Origin: Galeruca laticollis
Taxonomy: Eukaryota > Arthropoda > Insecta > Coleoptera > Chrysomelidae
Direction of reading: 5' to 3'
Length of the DNA: 64,000 nt
Assembly: GCA_963921935.1 (NCBI GenBank)
Contig: OY998177.1
Coordinates: forward strand, 111,778,067 to 111,842,066
The notes under the pieces are model-generated. The model saw only the letters and a list, made by a program, of their open reading frames with translations, had not been told where the DNA came from and ran no database searches. Positions 12,403 through 24,653 of the stretch are shown here, piece by piece. Numbering within the stretch: position 1 is the first letter of the stretch; every line of letters starts with the position of its first letter. Both the position numbers and the translations under genes were made by a program.

Positions 12403-12785
12403 GACCGAAAAAGTGTCACGTCAGAACATGGCCGCTGACAGTTACTGAGGGAAAACAAATCAATTTTTTAACTTATGTCTTGCCTTGACCATTGTAATAT
12501 TTTAAAAGTTTATTCGTTTTTTTCATTTGTAAAGTGACACTGCAGTGACTATCAAGTAATTACGCCTTATTGCTTCGCTCCTAAATTTCATATACTCTAT
12601 ATCAACGACATATCCACTGTTTAAACTGTCTCCACATTTCTTTATCACTTTAATTTCATTACGAAACTGCTTCGCAATGAAATTAACAATAGCATATTAC
12701 AAACGTAAAATGAACGTAAATAAATATTTGTTTTCCCTCAGTAACTGTCCGCGGCTATGTTTATGACGTCATAGCTTTTTCGGTC
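12403..12785. repeat. 383-bp foldback (MITE-like) element
   Basis: Left end GACCGAAAAAGTGTCACGTC and right end GACGTCATAGCTTTTTCGGTC form imperfect inverted repeats of about 58 bp. They contain GGCCGC and GTTACTGAGGGAAAACAAAT on the left and the complements on the right. The centre holds a short hairpin near 12650-12690. CGTAATT occurs just outside both ends. There is no coding capacity. Confidence 0.8.
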
Positions 12786-12816
12786 AATTACGCTTTTGCT
12801 GTTTGTGTTTTTTGAA

Positions 12817-13235
12817 ATGTCTGCTCAAAATATTCGGTATAAATATTGTATTGTGCCAAAATGTACAAATACGATAATAACTACACTAAATAAAGTATTG
12901 ATTAGTGTGCCAAAAGGAGAGAAAATACGGAAACAGTGGTGTAATGCAATAAAGAGGGACAATATAATAAACAAAGTTCTTTCGAGTACATGTAATCGGT
13001 TTTGTTGTGTTCGAGGTAAGTTGATTTTGTAGTATTTTTAGTCCTACTAGCACACGTACTAACTTACAGGGTTTGCTACTGCTAAATTCAAATGTCATGT
13101 GATAAAAAATCTATAAAGATGCATTTGAAGGAATGAAATGTTACTTTTTTAGATCATTTTGAAAAGCAAAACACAGAACAATGGAATACGTACTATATTT
13201 TGTGTAAATATTATTATAAATCACTATACACGTAA
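12817..13235 (+). pseudogene. THAP-domain protein fragment, two exons
   Basis: Exon 1 (12817-13015, ATG, donor CGAG/GTAAG) encodes KYCIVPKC, then SVPKGEKIRKQWCNAIKRD, then RFCCVR. Exon 2 (13153-13235, acceptor TTTTTTAG) continues DHFEKQNTEQW and stops. The C-x4-C pair, the conserved Trp and the final Cys/His-Phe box are THAP zinc-finger features. The Cys-to-His spacing is x3 rather than the usual x2 after the splice. The gene stops soon after the domain, so it is truncated. A short acidic frame at about 13840-13945 could be a detached downstream piece. The foldback at 12403-12785 lies immediately upstream. THAP domains occur in P-element-type transposases and in host regulators; which applies here is unknown. 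Confidence 0.6.
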
Positions 13236-13571
13236 AAGCCGTTAAAGGCCAGACGGATTTTCCATACTTATATGTATTTTCTTACAATCACAAAGTAATA
13301 TAAAATCTATATTAGAACATATTATGTAAATTCTGAGTCTGTGTATTTTCTAATGATATAGAAATATGCAGGTAAATAGTATAGAATGAACCGCTACATT
13401 TGGGTCTACCGTCATGAAAAGGCATTATAAATTTATGGGAATTCCCCAATATTATAACGGAAATAAATAGCTCATCCTTTAAGATGTACCTATCCAAATA
13501 TGTTCTGGAATTCTTAGTATTCAAAAGGAAATAGAGATTTTTATTAATATTTGCAAGACACATTTAAAAAT

Positions 13572-13794
13572 TAACTGTCTCGAACCATACTTCGTGGAAT
13601 CTACTCATATCAGTGTTTTAAATGAATCTCAACGTTTCTAGCTAATTCCACAAAATAATAAAAATTATTGAAAATTCTAAAAAATTGACGATGATTTTGA
13701 TTTAACGAAACAATTGTCAATTTCTCGGAATTTTCAATATTTTTCATTATATTGTGCAGTTAGCTAGAAACAGTGAGTTTCACTTAAAACACTA
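13572..13794. repeat. PLE-A short foldback unit (terminal repeats only), 223 bp
   Basis: Two copies of the PLE-A terminal repeat face each other (CTGTCTCGAACC... left, ...GAGTTTCACTTAAAACAC right) with no coding DNA between. A degenerate hammerhead (TTGACGA...CGAAACAATTGTC, about 13687-13720) lies at the centre. A 12-bp flanking duplication with one mismatch (ACATTTAAAAAT 13560-13571, ACATTTGAAAAT 13795-13806) marks it as an inserted unit. Confidence 0.75.
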
Positions 13795-13945
13795 ACATTT
13801 GAAAATGTTTAAGACATAAAAAGAACAGAACAGAACAGTGGTACTACAATCAAATTTCGGGAGAAGAACCAAATGATGAAATACCACGTGAAGACGAAGT
13901 TATCGAAGATGTAACCTATGAATCTGATTCTTTATTTATTTAGAT

Positions 13946-15926
13946 TTAGTTTTCTTATTTATATTAAACAGTATGTCTAATATAATTTCAGATATTTATG
14001 ATTCATATTTTTATTTATTTTTGATAATATTCTTGGTGCATAAACTGAACAAGTCCAAATTTTAAAAAAAATTCTACCTAATGTATTTTTCATAATATTG
14101 TTTTTCAATGTTACCCTAACAATTTTATGCTTAATACCTACAACAACAACAAAATTTCGCATCATTTCACAGTAAATATTAAAAAATGTGAAGTTTTCTA
14201 ATTCTATCCACGATTATAAAATATGGACTTTTTGTACCAAGGTATTCATTTGCAAATAATTTTGTTCATTCCTTTTTTACTACTTATCTCATTTAAGTCC
14301 TTCCATTCGTATTTTTATTCATTGCATTTGTCGTTATCTCTTTTCCAATTAGGTAAAGGGGATTATGCTTTTTTTCTAAAGTCTCTAGTTTTTCATAATT
14401 CTTATCCGATATCTAAGAGATTTTCTCCACAATTATTCCAATGTATCGAACTTACATCTTTTTTATATAAAGCTTAGCACATTTTCTCGTTTCTTTTGCA
14501 CCTTCTCTCTCTATTCTTGTGACAACGGGTGGCTATTTTAAATTCGTTCCCCTTCCGCGCATCTTCCGCTTCTATTTCAACCTGAATTTTCCACTGAAAC
14601 AATTGTATCATGGCTTGTCAAATAATTTCATCATCTTTGGTAACTATATAGAGTTCATATCCAATAACAATCCTCATTATCTATATTTCTAATCTATTTT
14701 TACTTCTTCAATACGTTTTCCCATGTTTCATTTTCATCTTCAATTCTTTAATTTCCTAGAAATAATTGTTTGTAGTCCTCCATTTTCTCTTATACCGTTA
14801 CTATTTTTTTCTTGATCCTATTTTATTTTCCACTTCTTCTTTTTACCAGATTAATTTATATAACCAACTTGTCATCTTTGTTTTGCCCTTAACTTGTTCT
14901 AATTACCTCTGCAGCATGTCTACGTGCGTCATCATCCCTTTCTATCATTGTTCAATTAATGTCGTTTAATTTCGCATTATTTAATTTATTTTAATATGGC
15001 ATAAGTCCGCCCCTGTTCACTGCCTTAAATATCGACCCACTGATTTCTTCATTTTCTTATTAAACTTCTACAGAAAATCGTAGTGAATTCCGAAATTTCG
15101 AATTTTCTTCAGGACTGAAAGTATTCAAAACATTCAATAAAACTGAACAGCAGATGGTGTGAAAAAATTCTGATTAATTGATACCCTGATTGGGTTCCAA
15201 ATAACAACCAAAAGTACAAATCCAATATTTGAAAAAATAACTTCGTTATAAAACAGTCTACCACTAAACTATGACTAACCCTTTAAAAATGATATCGACT
15301 AGTAAGCTGACGTTATCCGAAATCGATGGCTTTTATGTGTGCACCTGGAGATTAGAAATGTCATGTCACTCGCAATTTAGCAAACGCATCCAAAGTATCT
15401 GACTGCCACTGCATTCCTAAGTGCTATTAAAATTTTATCTCTGATCAAAATTGCCTTTGTTAATGTTAAGTTACAGCTTGCGGGATGCCTGAGCGGTTGT
15501 TAGGACCAGATTGTTCGTTTTAAATTTCGAATGTAAGTGCCATTTGAGTTGAATTATTCGTCCGATACGTACTTTTCTAACGCCAAAATTGGGTATTTTA
15601 AAAAATATTAGGATTTGAGGATATCAACTGCTTGAATATAATATGGAATACTAAGCATGTATTTTTTATACCAAAGTAAACATCATACAATTATAATACA
15701 AATCTGTGTACAAGGCTGTAGATTCCAATATACGTACATTTTGGTAGAATACAGTTTTAAAAATCCATAATATTTAAACGTACAGAGATTTATCAAGAAA
15801 CGAAATATGCGAATTGTATACGTGGATAAAATTCTGAGAAAATAAGTTATCCTATAATGTTTTTGTTTTAAGTAAAAAAGCATATTAGTTTATGGTTCCG
15901 ATCTTAACCTATCATCATTCTTCTTG
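13946..15926. other. Blank AT-rich interval
   Basis: No gene is supported. Open frames are short and hydrophobic. A tRNA-like stretch near 15480 was examined and rejected. Confidence 0.45.

Positions 15927-16001
<75 letters not shown>
15927..16001. repeat. (AT)n microsatellite at PLE-B left end
   Basis: About 75 bp of alternating AT with one interruption (GT at about 15951). It abuts the PLE-B copy. Confidence 0.95.
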
Positions 16002-16003
<2 letters not shown>

Positions 16004-16004
16004 G

Positions 16005-16842
16005 TTTGAAATAACGACTGAAAAATGTTATAGAGGTAGTTATAACAGGGATTTCCAGTCCACTTTCTTTACCGATTGGTATATAAAACTAACAACTTCA
16101 GGAAGGTATATAAACTATCATTCTTTTTATACCAAAAAAATGAAAATGAATCTAATTCTTTGTCTCAAAAATAGAATTGAAAAACTAGTTCACCCCTCTC
16201 TAGAACAAACAAATTTAAGAATTTTGCGTGATATCCTATTAGAAATTTTTTATCCCGAAACACTTCTTAACAGAATTCTTTAGAACATTATTTCTGATAG
16301 AACCTTTCATGATAAATAATATCTCTACCAATGAAACAGATAGTTATAAAAATTTTAAAAATAATAATTACTTATCAATTCCAAATATTGAAAATGTATC
16401 AACAAACTTAATAAAACTTTTCAAAGATGAAACTAATATAATGATAACACAAAAAAATGTCAAAACGATTGGAAATTTAAGCAGCTCATTAAAAGACTCC
16501 ACACCTGACTTGAAAAAATCAAATGTGGTCTATGAAATAAAGTGCAATAACTGTGATTTTAACTACATCGGTACCAGCTCTAGAAATCGCATCACATCTC
16601 ATAAAAGTGATAGAAAACTCAACAAAAAGTCATGTGCATTAACACAACATTCCTTCGAAACAAGCCTTAAAATGTTATTTGATGAAGCTAAAGTCCTACA
16701 CACTGAACAAAATATGTCTAAGAGATATTTTCTTGGAATGGTAGAAATTAACAGGACAAATAACAGTATGAACAAGAAAAGTGACATTGAAAATCTTAGC
16801 AGTATTTATAGCAACTTCTTAACTATGGACCAAAATAGATAA
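16005..16842 (+). pseudogene. PLE reverse transcriptase tail plus GIY-YIG endonuclease, broken
   Basis: The first frame (to 16283) holds the region after the RT core, with ILLEIFYPETLLNRIL. A frameshift follows and the second frame (16309-16842) holds the GIY-YIG domain. Its signature is VVYEIKCNNCDFNYIGTS near 16522, where the usual YIGQT reads YIGTS. After it come ITSHKSDRK, ALTQHSF and FLGMVEINRTNNSMNKKSDI, the conserved PLE C-terminus. In intact PLEs this endonuclease nicks DNA for target-primed reverse transcription. The RT catalytic motifs are missing, so this is a dead 5'-truncated copy. The same family is seen at 21.6 kb and 61 kb. Confidence 0.85.
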
Positions 16843-17206
16843 TTTTCAATATTTGTATGCTTATTTCATAAAAATAAATTCATTTCTATTAATGTCAAAA
16901 TGTATGTCCAACAAATTATTTGTCAAAGTCATTTTCTCAGGTTATAATCTAACCTAAAATTTTCATCAAACTTCATTCAATATAAAGTAATCTAAAAGAT
17001 AAAAATAATAGCAAAACAAAAAAACGAAACTATATATTGATTTATCCATGTGAAGAATGTCACCATTTATATTATAATAATATTTAAAAAATTTACATTT
17101 ATAATTTTTTGATGATTATTTGCTTAAACTTTACCTAAATTTTACATGTAAGTACTTATATTTATTTTAAATCATTTTATATTTGGATATCATATATTGT
17201 ACTGAC

Positions 17207-17242
17207 CTGAAGAAGCGTCAAAAAGACACGAAAGCTTGGCTT
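17207..17242 (+). ncRNA. Hammerhead ribozyme motif of PLE-B
   Basis: CTGAAGA (17207-17213), one unpaired A, stem II GCGTC/GACAC (17215-17219, 17225-17229; one C-A mismatch), GAAA (17230-17233), then GCTTGGC and TT. It lies in the 3' terminal region of PLE-B, as expected for PLE pseudo-LTR hammerheads. The core is conserved; the stem has one mismatch. Confidence 0.7.
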
Positions 17243-17298
17243 TTTGTAAATAAATATCTTACGGTGAATTTTGGACTGAAAATCCCCGTTATCACTAC

Positions 17299-20261
<2,963 letters not shown>

Positions 20262-20796
20262 AAACAACAGCGTTGCATCCACAGTCAGATGGAATAGTCA
20301 AATTAATTAATATGTCCAATCAAAAATACCTGCCCAAAGTAGTTTCTAGCCACCAGAGAGATTGGGACTAGTATATGTCCCTTTCTTCGTCGGCTTATCG
20401 ATCTCTCATGAATGAGTCCACGGCTGAAACACCTGCGAAAATCCTGCATGGGCGTGAAATGAGGCTTATTTGTTACCTGGAGTTTGGCTGTCGGCCTGGT
20501 GAAGATCTAGCAGGAGAAGATTACGTGATCGAATTGAGGAGAAGGATGGACGATGTGCAGAATAAAAAACGGTACGACACGCAGGCCACAGAAGGCAGTT
20601 TCAAATTCAAATAAGGATTTGAAGTATGGTTACACAACCCGGCAATGGAAAAGGATTTACTCCGAAACTACAGAAATCATGCGAAGGTTCGTACTCAATA
20701 AAGAAAAGGATCAACGACGTCATATATCGCATAAGCAAGATCCCCCATGGAAAACCGGAAGTAGTTCACCCAAATCGTCAAGCGCCATTCGAATGA
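20262..20796 (+). pseudogene. Ty3/gypsy integrase C-terminal half, degenerate
   Basis: Reading from 20267: TALHPQSDGIVK, a TAG, then YRSLMNESTAETPAKILHGREMRL, EFGCRPGEDLAGEDY and KRYDTQATEG. This is the gypsy integrase core end with its HPQSDG motif. A frameshift lies between about 20600 and 20645. The next frame gives the GPY/F-type end, FTPKLQKSCEGSY and KRINDVIYRISKIPHGKPEVVHPNRQAPFE, to a TGA at 20794-20796. The first catalytic Asp residues are missing, so the copy is 5'-truncated. The integrase joins LTR DNA to the host genome. Its frame continues into a macrodomain (next entry). Confidence 0.85.
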
Positions 20797-21410
20797 GAAA
20801 ATGACAAATAGGAAGAAGTGCGCCATGTAAAACAAGCGTTTGACCCAGCCTTCGAAAAATGATTGGGAGCATACGGAGGTACTGGGAAAGCTAGATACGG
20901 AGTCAGTACAGAACGAAGACAAGATTTGTTCACGCTCCCGAAAGAGTATTTACTGCCACACAAAATCTCCGCCAGTAAGAAGCTCGCACGAGGGTTGGCA
21001 ATCATCTTTCAAAAGAAGTTTGGACAATTAGAAAATCTTGAAGATCAGATGCCAGCCCCTGGCAACACACTGAGATTCAAACACAATTCGCGGTACGTCT
21101 TCTACCTGGTAACTAGAAACGAATTTCCAGATCGATCTACCTACCGGAATGTGTGAGAAGCGCTACGAAACCTGAAAGATCATGTACTGGAATCCCACGT
21201 GGAGAAACTAGAAGTAAACAGAATAGAGAGCAACCAGTTGGATTGGTGAGTCATCAGGAACATGATAGAGGTGATCTTCCAAGATACCGGTCTCCACATA
21301 TTAATTTGCAACTATACCCCTCGTTATCGGTACCTGTTAAAGACGGAGCCCTGTTATTTCTATACGACCGGAATGTGCAGACATGGGTCCAGTCCCGGCT
21401 ACACATGTGA
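20797..21410 (+). pseudogene. Macrodomain (TARG1/OARD1-like ADP-ribose hydrolase) in frame after gypsy integrase
   Basis: In the same frame as the integrase end, beyond TGA (20794), TAG (20809) and TGA (20860). It reads RRQDLFTLPKEYLLPHKIS, GLAIIFQKKFG, RYVFYLVTR, STYRNV, EALRNLKDHVLESHVEKL and VIRNMIEVIFQDTG. These blocks follow the order of the TARG1/OARD1 macrodomain, an enzyme that removes ADP-ribose from proteins. Further TGAs are at 21154 and 21247. The RIGCGLD-type catalytic loop is degraded (RIESNQLDW, about two residues short), so this copy would be inactive. The frame continues with CYFYTTGMCRHGSSPGYTC, a possible CCCH-like finger. The assignment rests on motif order seen by eye. 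Confidence 0.7.
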
Positions 21411-21449
21411 ATGGATCATGCGTGAATTTAACAAAAACAAAGAGCAAAC

Positions 21450-21606
21450 AACAAGTGTTATCATGGGAAAGCACGCAAAAATAAAGAGGTTACTGAAGAG
21501 GAGTGGTAACCGTAAACATGCATGTTTCTAGCTCATTAGCCTTCATCAGTACGGTATAACCAAGTATGGATGTGAAACTTGGGAGCAACGATGTTGAATG
21601 AAACAT
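21450..21606 (+). repeat. Dispersed repeat shared with 63.77-63.93 kb
   Basis: GCACGCAAAAATAAAG, TGGTAACCGTAAACATGCAT, GCTCATTAGCC and TTGAATGAAACATGG recur in order at 63770-63930. It follows the macrodomain frame, so it may be the start of a gypsy 3' LTR. At the second site it lies at a LINE tail, so the identity is open. PLE-C is joined to its end at about 21607. Confidence 0.55.
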
Positions 21607-21624
21607 GGAAGAACACAAAGAACG

Positions 21625-21833
21625 GAATATATATCACAGCATTATCAAATCATTGCAAAAATACTGGACATAGTTTTAACTTTAACGATGTGAAAATATT
21701 GGCCAGGGAAAAAAATGAAAAAGTTAGAACGTTTTTAGGAATGATTAACATTAAAAAAGATCCTAATAGCATAAATAATAGAAGCGATATTAGCAATTTA
21801 AACATCATCTATTATGGTATTTTGAGAGAATGA
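21625..21833 (+). pseudogene. PLE C-terminal fragment
   Basis: Encodes GIYITALSNHCKNTGHSFNF, then VKILAREKNEKVRTFLGMIN, then NNRSDISNLNIIYYGIL and a stop. This aligns by eye with the C-termini at 16.6-16.84 kb and 61.1-61.26 kb, following the GIY-YIG core. The reverse transcriptase and most of the endonuclease are absent. Confidence 0.75.
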
Positions 21834-22165
21834 TATTAGCTCTGATCTCTTGCACTTTGCTATAAAATTTAACAGCATTAAAATCATAATTTGTCCGTAC
21901 TAACGATAAAGTATAAAAAGGAAAAATATTAATTATGATAAAAAAAATTACAACTAATCTATAGAGAGACCAATTTGTATTCAGTTCAATGTCCAAGCAA
22001 TGCGTGATAAATATGTACCTGTTCAGAAATTGTTTTGTCTTTCATGTGATATCTGAAATAATGAAAGAAAGGTAATAATTTATATTGTTTTCGTGTAATT
22101 TGATTTTATAAATATTGACAGAATTTTAATTTATACATGTAATAATTTTAGATTATTTTATTAAC

Positions 22166-22198
22166 CAGAAGATGACTTCATAAGTCGAAACGTACGTC
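22166..22198 (+). ncRNA. Hammerhead ribozyme motif of PLE-C
   Basis: CAGAAGA (CTGANGA with T to A), one unpaired T, perfect stem II GACTT/AAGTC (22174-22178, 22182-22186), GAAA (22187-22190), CGTACG and TC. Helix III is a 6-nt palindrome, typical of PLE minimal hammerheads thought to work as dimers. The core U change may reduce activity. Confidence 0.65.
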
Positions 22199-22248
22199 GT
22201 TATTAAATGTTTTTTAAGTATATTTGACCTTTAATCCAAGAAAGTAAC

Positions 22249-22252
<4 letters not shown>

Positions 22253-22309
<57 letters not shown>

Positions 22310-22316
22310 TATATAT
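22253..22316. repeat. (TA)n microsatellite between two PLE 3' ends
   Basis: About 64 bp. PLE-C ends on its left and minus-strand PLE-D ends on its right, so two PLE 3' termini meet across it. Confidence 0.95.
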
Positions 22317-22441
22317 TTGGGTAGTTTATTTCTTGAACCTATTTTATTTATTTTTCAAAACAATTATTCTTGGGATTTATGGTTGTGCATAAAATTGGGA
22401 AGTATTTTCAGTTTCTTTATTTTACATTTTAGTTTAGTTTT

Positions 22442-22472
22442 GACGTTTCGGACAGTCAATGTCCTTCATCAG
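22442..22472 (-). ncRNA. Hammerhead ribozyme of PLE-D, intact core
   Basis: On the minus strand: CTGATGA, one unpaired A, perfect 5-bp stem II GGACA/TGTCC with loop TTGAC, then GAAAC and GTC. All core positions of the hammerhead are present; helix III is minimal. It lies 3' of the PLE-D reading frame, about 125 bp before its end. Confidence 0.75.
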
Positions 22473-22899
22473 GAAGGTGATCTACAAAGACTGTTACAAT
22501 TAACATGACGTACAATACAAATATATTTTTTAAAACTTACCATAAAACATGAGCCTGCGAGCGCAATGTCCATCACGTATAATTAAAATATCGTCCCTAA
22601 ATTAAAAACTTTTTAAATAAACAACACCTTCATCGGTGCACCACAATATGCTTGACCGTCCCAGATCTCACATGTAAAAGCAACATTTATAGATTGAAGG
22701 CCAACAAGTAGCAGTATTATCGTGTAAGTAAATTAGTTGTAAACACAGGAGCAACTAATATCCGAAATATAATGTTCGTATTGGTATGTTATTTGGCAAA
22801 ATCATACTTGTCGCGCCAGCATGCGTAATTACAACTTGTGGCAAGAATATTATTTTCTTTAACTTGAAATTCATTGTATTGAATTAAAATAGATTTACG

Positions 22900-24168
22900 A
22901 TAAATTTTTTGTATCAGACTTGGCGTTGATGGAATGTTTGTTTTTCTGGATTCCTATCATTTCGTGGACCTCACTTTTTTTTGGTGGCTTTTAGTTGGTA
23001 GTATTTTTGTGTTTTCATAGTCAAAAGCATGGTTATGTTCAATCACATGATTCGCAAGGGCTGTCTTGTTTTTTTTATCATATTAATGGCCATTTAAGCG
23101 GTTTTTTAAATACTGACTGGTTTGTCCAATATAGACACCTTCACAGTCCTTACACGGAACTTCGTAGATAACATGACTTTTTTTGACCTTGGGAATTTTT
23201 GACTTGAGTTTACTGAAACTGGTCTTTAAAAGATAATGTCCTTTGTGCGATACGGTTATATTATATTCTTTGAAAGTGCCACTATTTGTTCTGAAAGCCC
23301 CGAAATGTAAGGTAAAGTGAGATAATTCTTTTCAGATATATTCTGACTACTGTTTCTAGATTGGGATTGATTGGGAAAACGATGAATACGGTTATAAAAA
23401 ATTTTGTCAATTAGATTACCAGGGTAATCATTTAACAAGAGCGCTTCTTTAGCTTTTTTTATGGCGATTTCCCTGTACTCACAGTCCGAAAGCTTTATAG
23501 CTCGATCAGCAAGACCTATGACAACAGATTTTTTCTGTGACATTGGGTGCTGGGAGTTAGAATTCACATATCTAGAGGACCAGGTTTCCTTTGTATACCA
23601 TTTCGTTCTGATAGTATTGTTTGTATCGTGCAGCGTCAAGTCTAAAAAATTTATTCTATTATGCTGTTTCTTTTCAACAATAAATTGTAGTTTACTGTGA
23701 AAGCTGTTAAATCGATTAAGGACGTCATTCACTTTGTTTACAGGCACCAGTGCTATGCAGTCGTCGACATACCTAAAGAAAAACGAAACCTGGTATTCCA
23801 GGTCTCCAATTACGGATTCCTCCAAGTCCTCCATCACAAGTTGCGCAACTACACTGGAGATGGAAGCACCCATCGCACAACCTTCTGTTTGTTCATAAAA
23901 TTTATTCTCATACATAAAGTATGTAGAGGTTAAGGTCAGTTGTATTGCTTTTAAAAATTCATTCTGAGGTATGTTCGTATGCGACTCAATCTCATTCCAT
24001 TTTTTTATAATTGTCTTTCTGACCAAGTCGAAAGGTATGTTAGTATATAACGATAATACGTCCAATGACAAAAGTATGTGGTCATCAGGTAATATCAAAT
24101 TTTTAATTTTGTTCTTACAATTAAACGAATCTTTTAGGTAGTATTTGTTTTGGTTTATCACATTTTGT

Positions 24169-24172
<4 letters not shown>
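22900..24172 (-). pseudogene. PLE-D reverse transcriptase and GIY-YIG endonuclease, broken
   Basis: The RT part is 24172-23256. It shows LLSLDVLSLYTNIP, EGCAMGASISSVVAQLVMEDLE and FFRYVDDCIALV (catalytic VDD), then INFLDLTLH and PLE-specific tail blocks, ending ALSKNII. A frameshift follows near 23270. The other frame gives FKEYNITVSHKGHYLLKT and then the GIY-YIG core VIYEVPCKDCEGVYIGQTSQ (about 23200-23115). RLNGH follows, then a TAA, then KTALANHVIEHNHAFDYENTK. The protein would couple nicking and reverse transcription. The 5' RT part is missing, cut at the (TA)n tract. Apart from the frameshift and stop the domains are well kept, suggesting a fairly young copy. Confidence 0.88.

Positions 24173-24225
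<53 letters not shown>
24173..24225. repeat. (TA)n microsatellite at PLE-D 5' end
   Basis: About 53 bp; the PLE-D reading frame runs out of it as Tyr-Ile repeats. Confidence 0.95.
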
Positions 24226-24227
<2 letters not shown>

Positions 24228-24264
24228 AATAGATGAGGCTTTTACTTGATAAAGATCCATACTG

Positions 24265-24443
24265 AACGATGAAATAAAACAATATAGTTTGTTTAAATCT
24301 TCATATATTTGAACTAATGTTCAATTTAAACTTGTTGACGCGTTTCACTAACACAGTAGCTTTGTCAAAACGAACAAGTTTAAATTGAACATTAGTTCAA
24401 ATATATGAAGATTTAAACAAACTATATTGTTTTATTTCATCGT

Positions 24444-24444
<1 letters not shown>
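24265..24444. repeat. Perfect 72-bp inverted repeat around a hammerhead-like loop
   Basis: Arms 24265-24336 and 24373-24444 are exact reverse complements, with a 36-nt spacer. The right arm runs into a (TA)n tract at 24446. The structure has the form of a PLE terminal-repeat foldback, like the PLE-A short units. Confidence 0.95.
24337..24369 (-). ncRNA. Hammerhead-like motif in palindrome loop
   Basis: On the minus strand: TTGACAA (CTGANGA with two changes), one unpaired A, stem II GCTA/TAGT (one G-U pair), GAAAC, then GCG and TC. It fills nearly the whole spacer of the 72-bp palindrome. Two core changes make activity doubtful. Confidence 0.5.

Positions 24445-24445
<1 letters not shown>

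Positions 24446-24516
<71 letters not shown>
24446..24516. repeat. (AT)n microsatellite
   Basis: About 71 bp following the palindrome. Confidence 0.95.
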
Positions 24517-24518
<2 letters not shown>

Positions 24519-24653
24519 GAAGAAATGCTTCAAACAACAGTGGTTCAAAATTAATTTATTTTCAAGTTTTGTTTAGAAATTTTTCCATTATTTTATAATT
24601 TGGATGCCTAAAATTAATAAAAAGTGTTTAACGCTTCAAGTAAAATACCACTT

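Larger units (their letters stand above)
21607..22252 (+). mobile_element. Penelope-like element C, 5'-truncated fragment
   Basis: Carries the last part of the PLE reading frame, an AT-rich 3' region with a hammerhead motif at 22166, and ends at a (TA)n tract. Its left end is fused to the dispersed repeat at 21450-21606. Confidence 0.75.
22317..24172 (-). mobile_element. Penelope-like element D, 5'-truncated
   Basis: About 1.86 kb on the minus strand between (TA)n tracts at 22253-22316 and 24173-24225. It contains RT, GIY-YIG endonuclease and a 3' region with a near-perfect hammerhead. Confidence 0.85.

Noticed and set aside
15480..15525. tRNA-like stretch GCGGGATGCCTGAGCGGTT
   Set aside because: A D-arm-like piece is present, but there is no anticodon stem, T-arm box or acceptor pairing.
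23461..23933. Plus-strand frames opposite PLE-D
   Set aside because: Antisense shadows of the reverse transcriptase.
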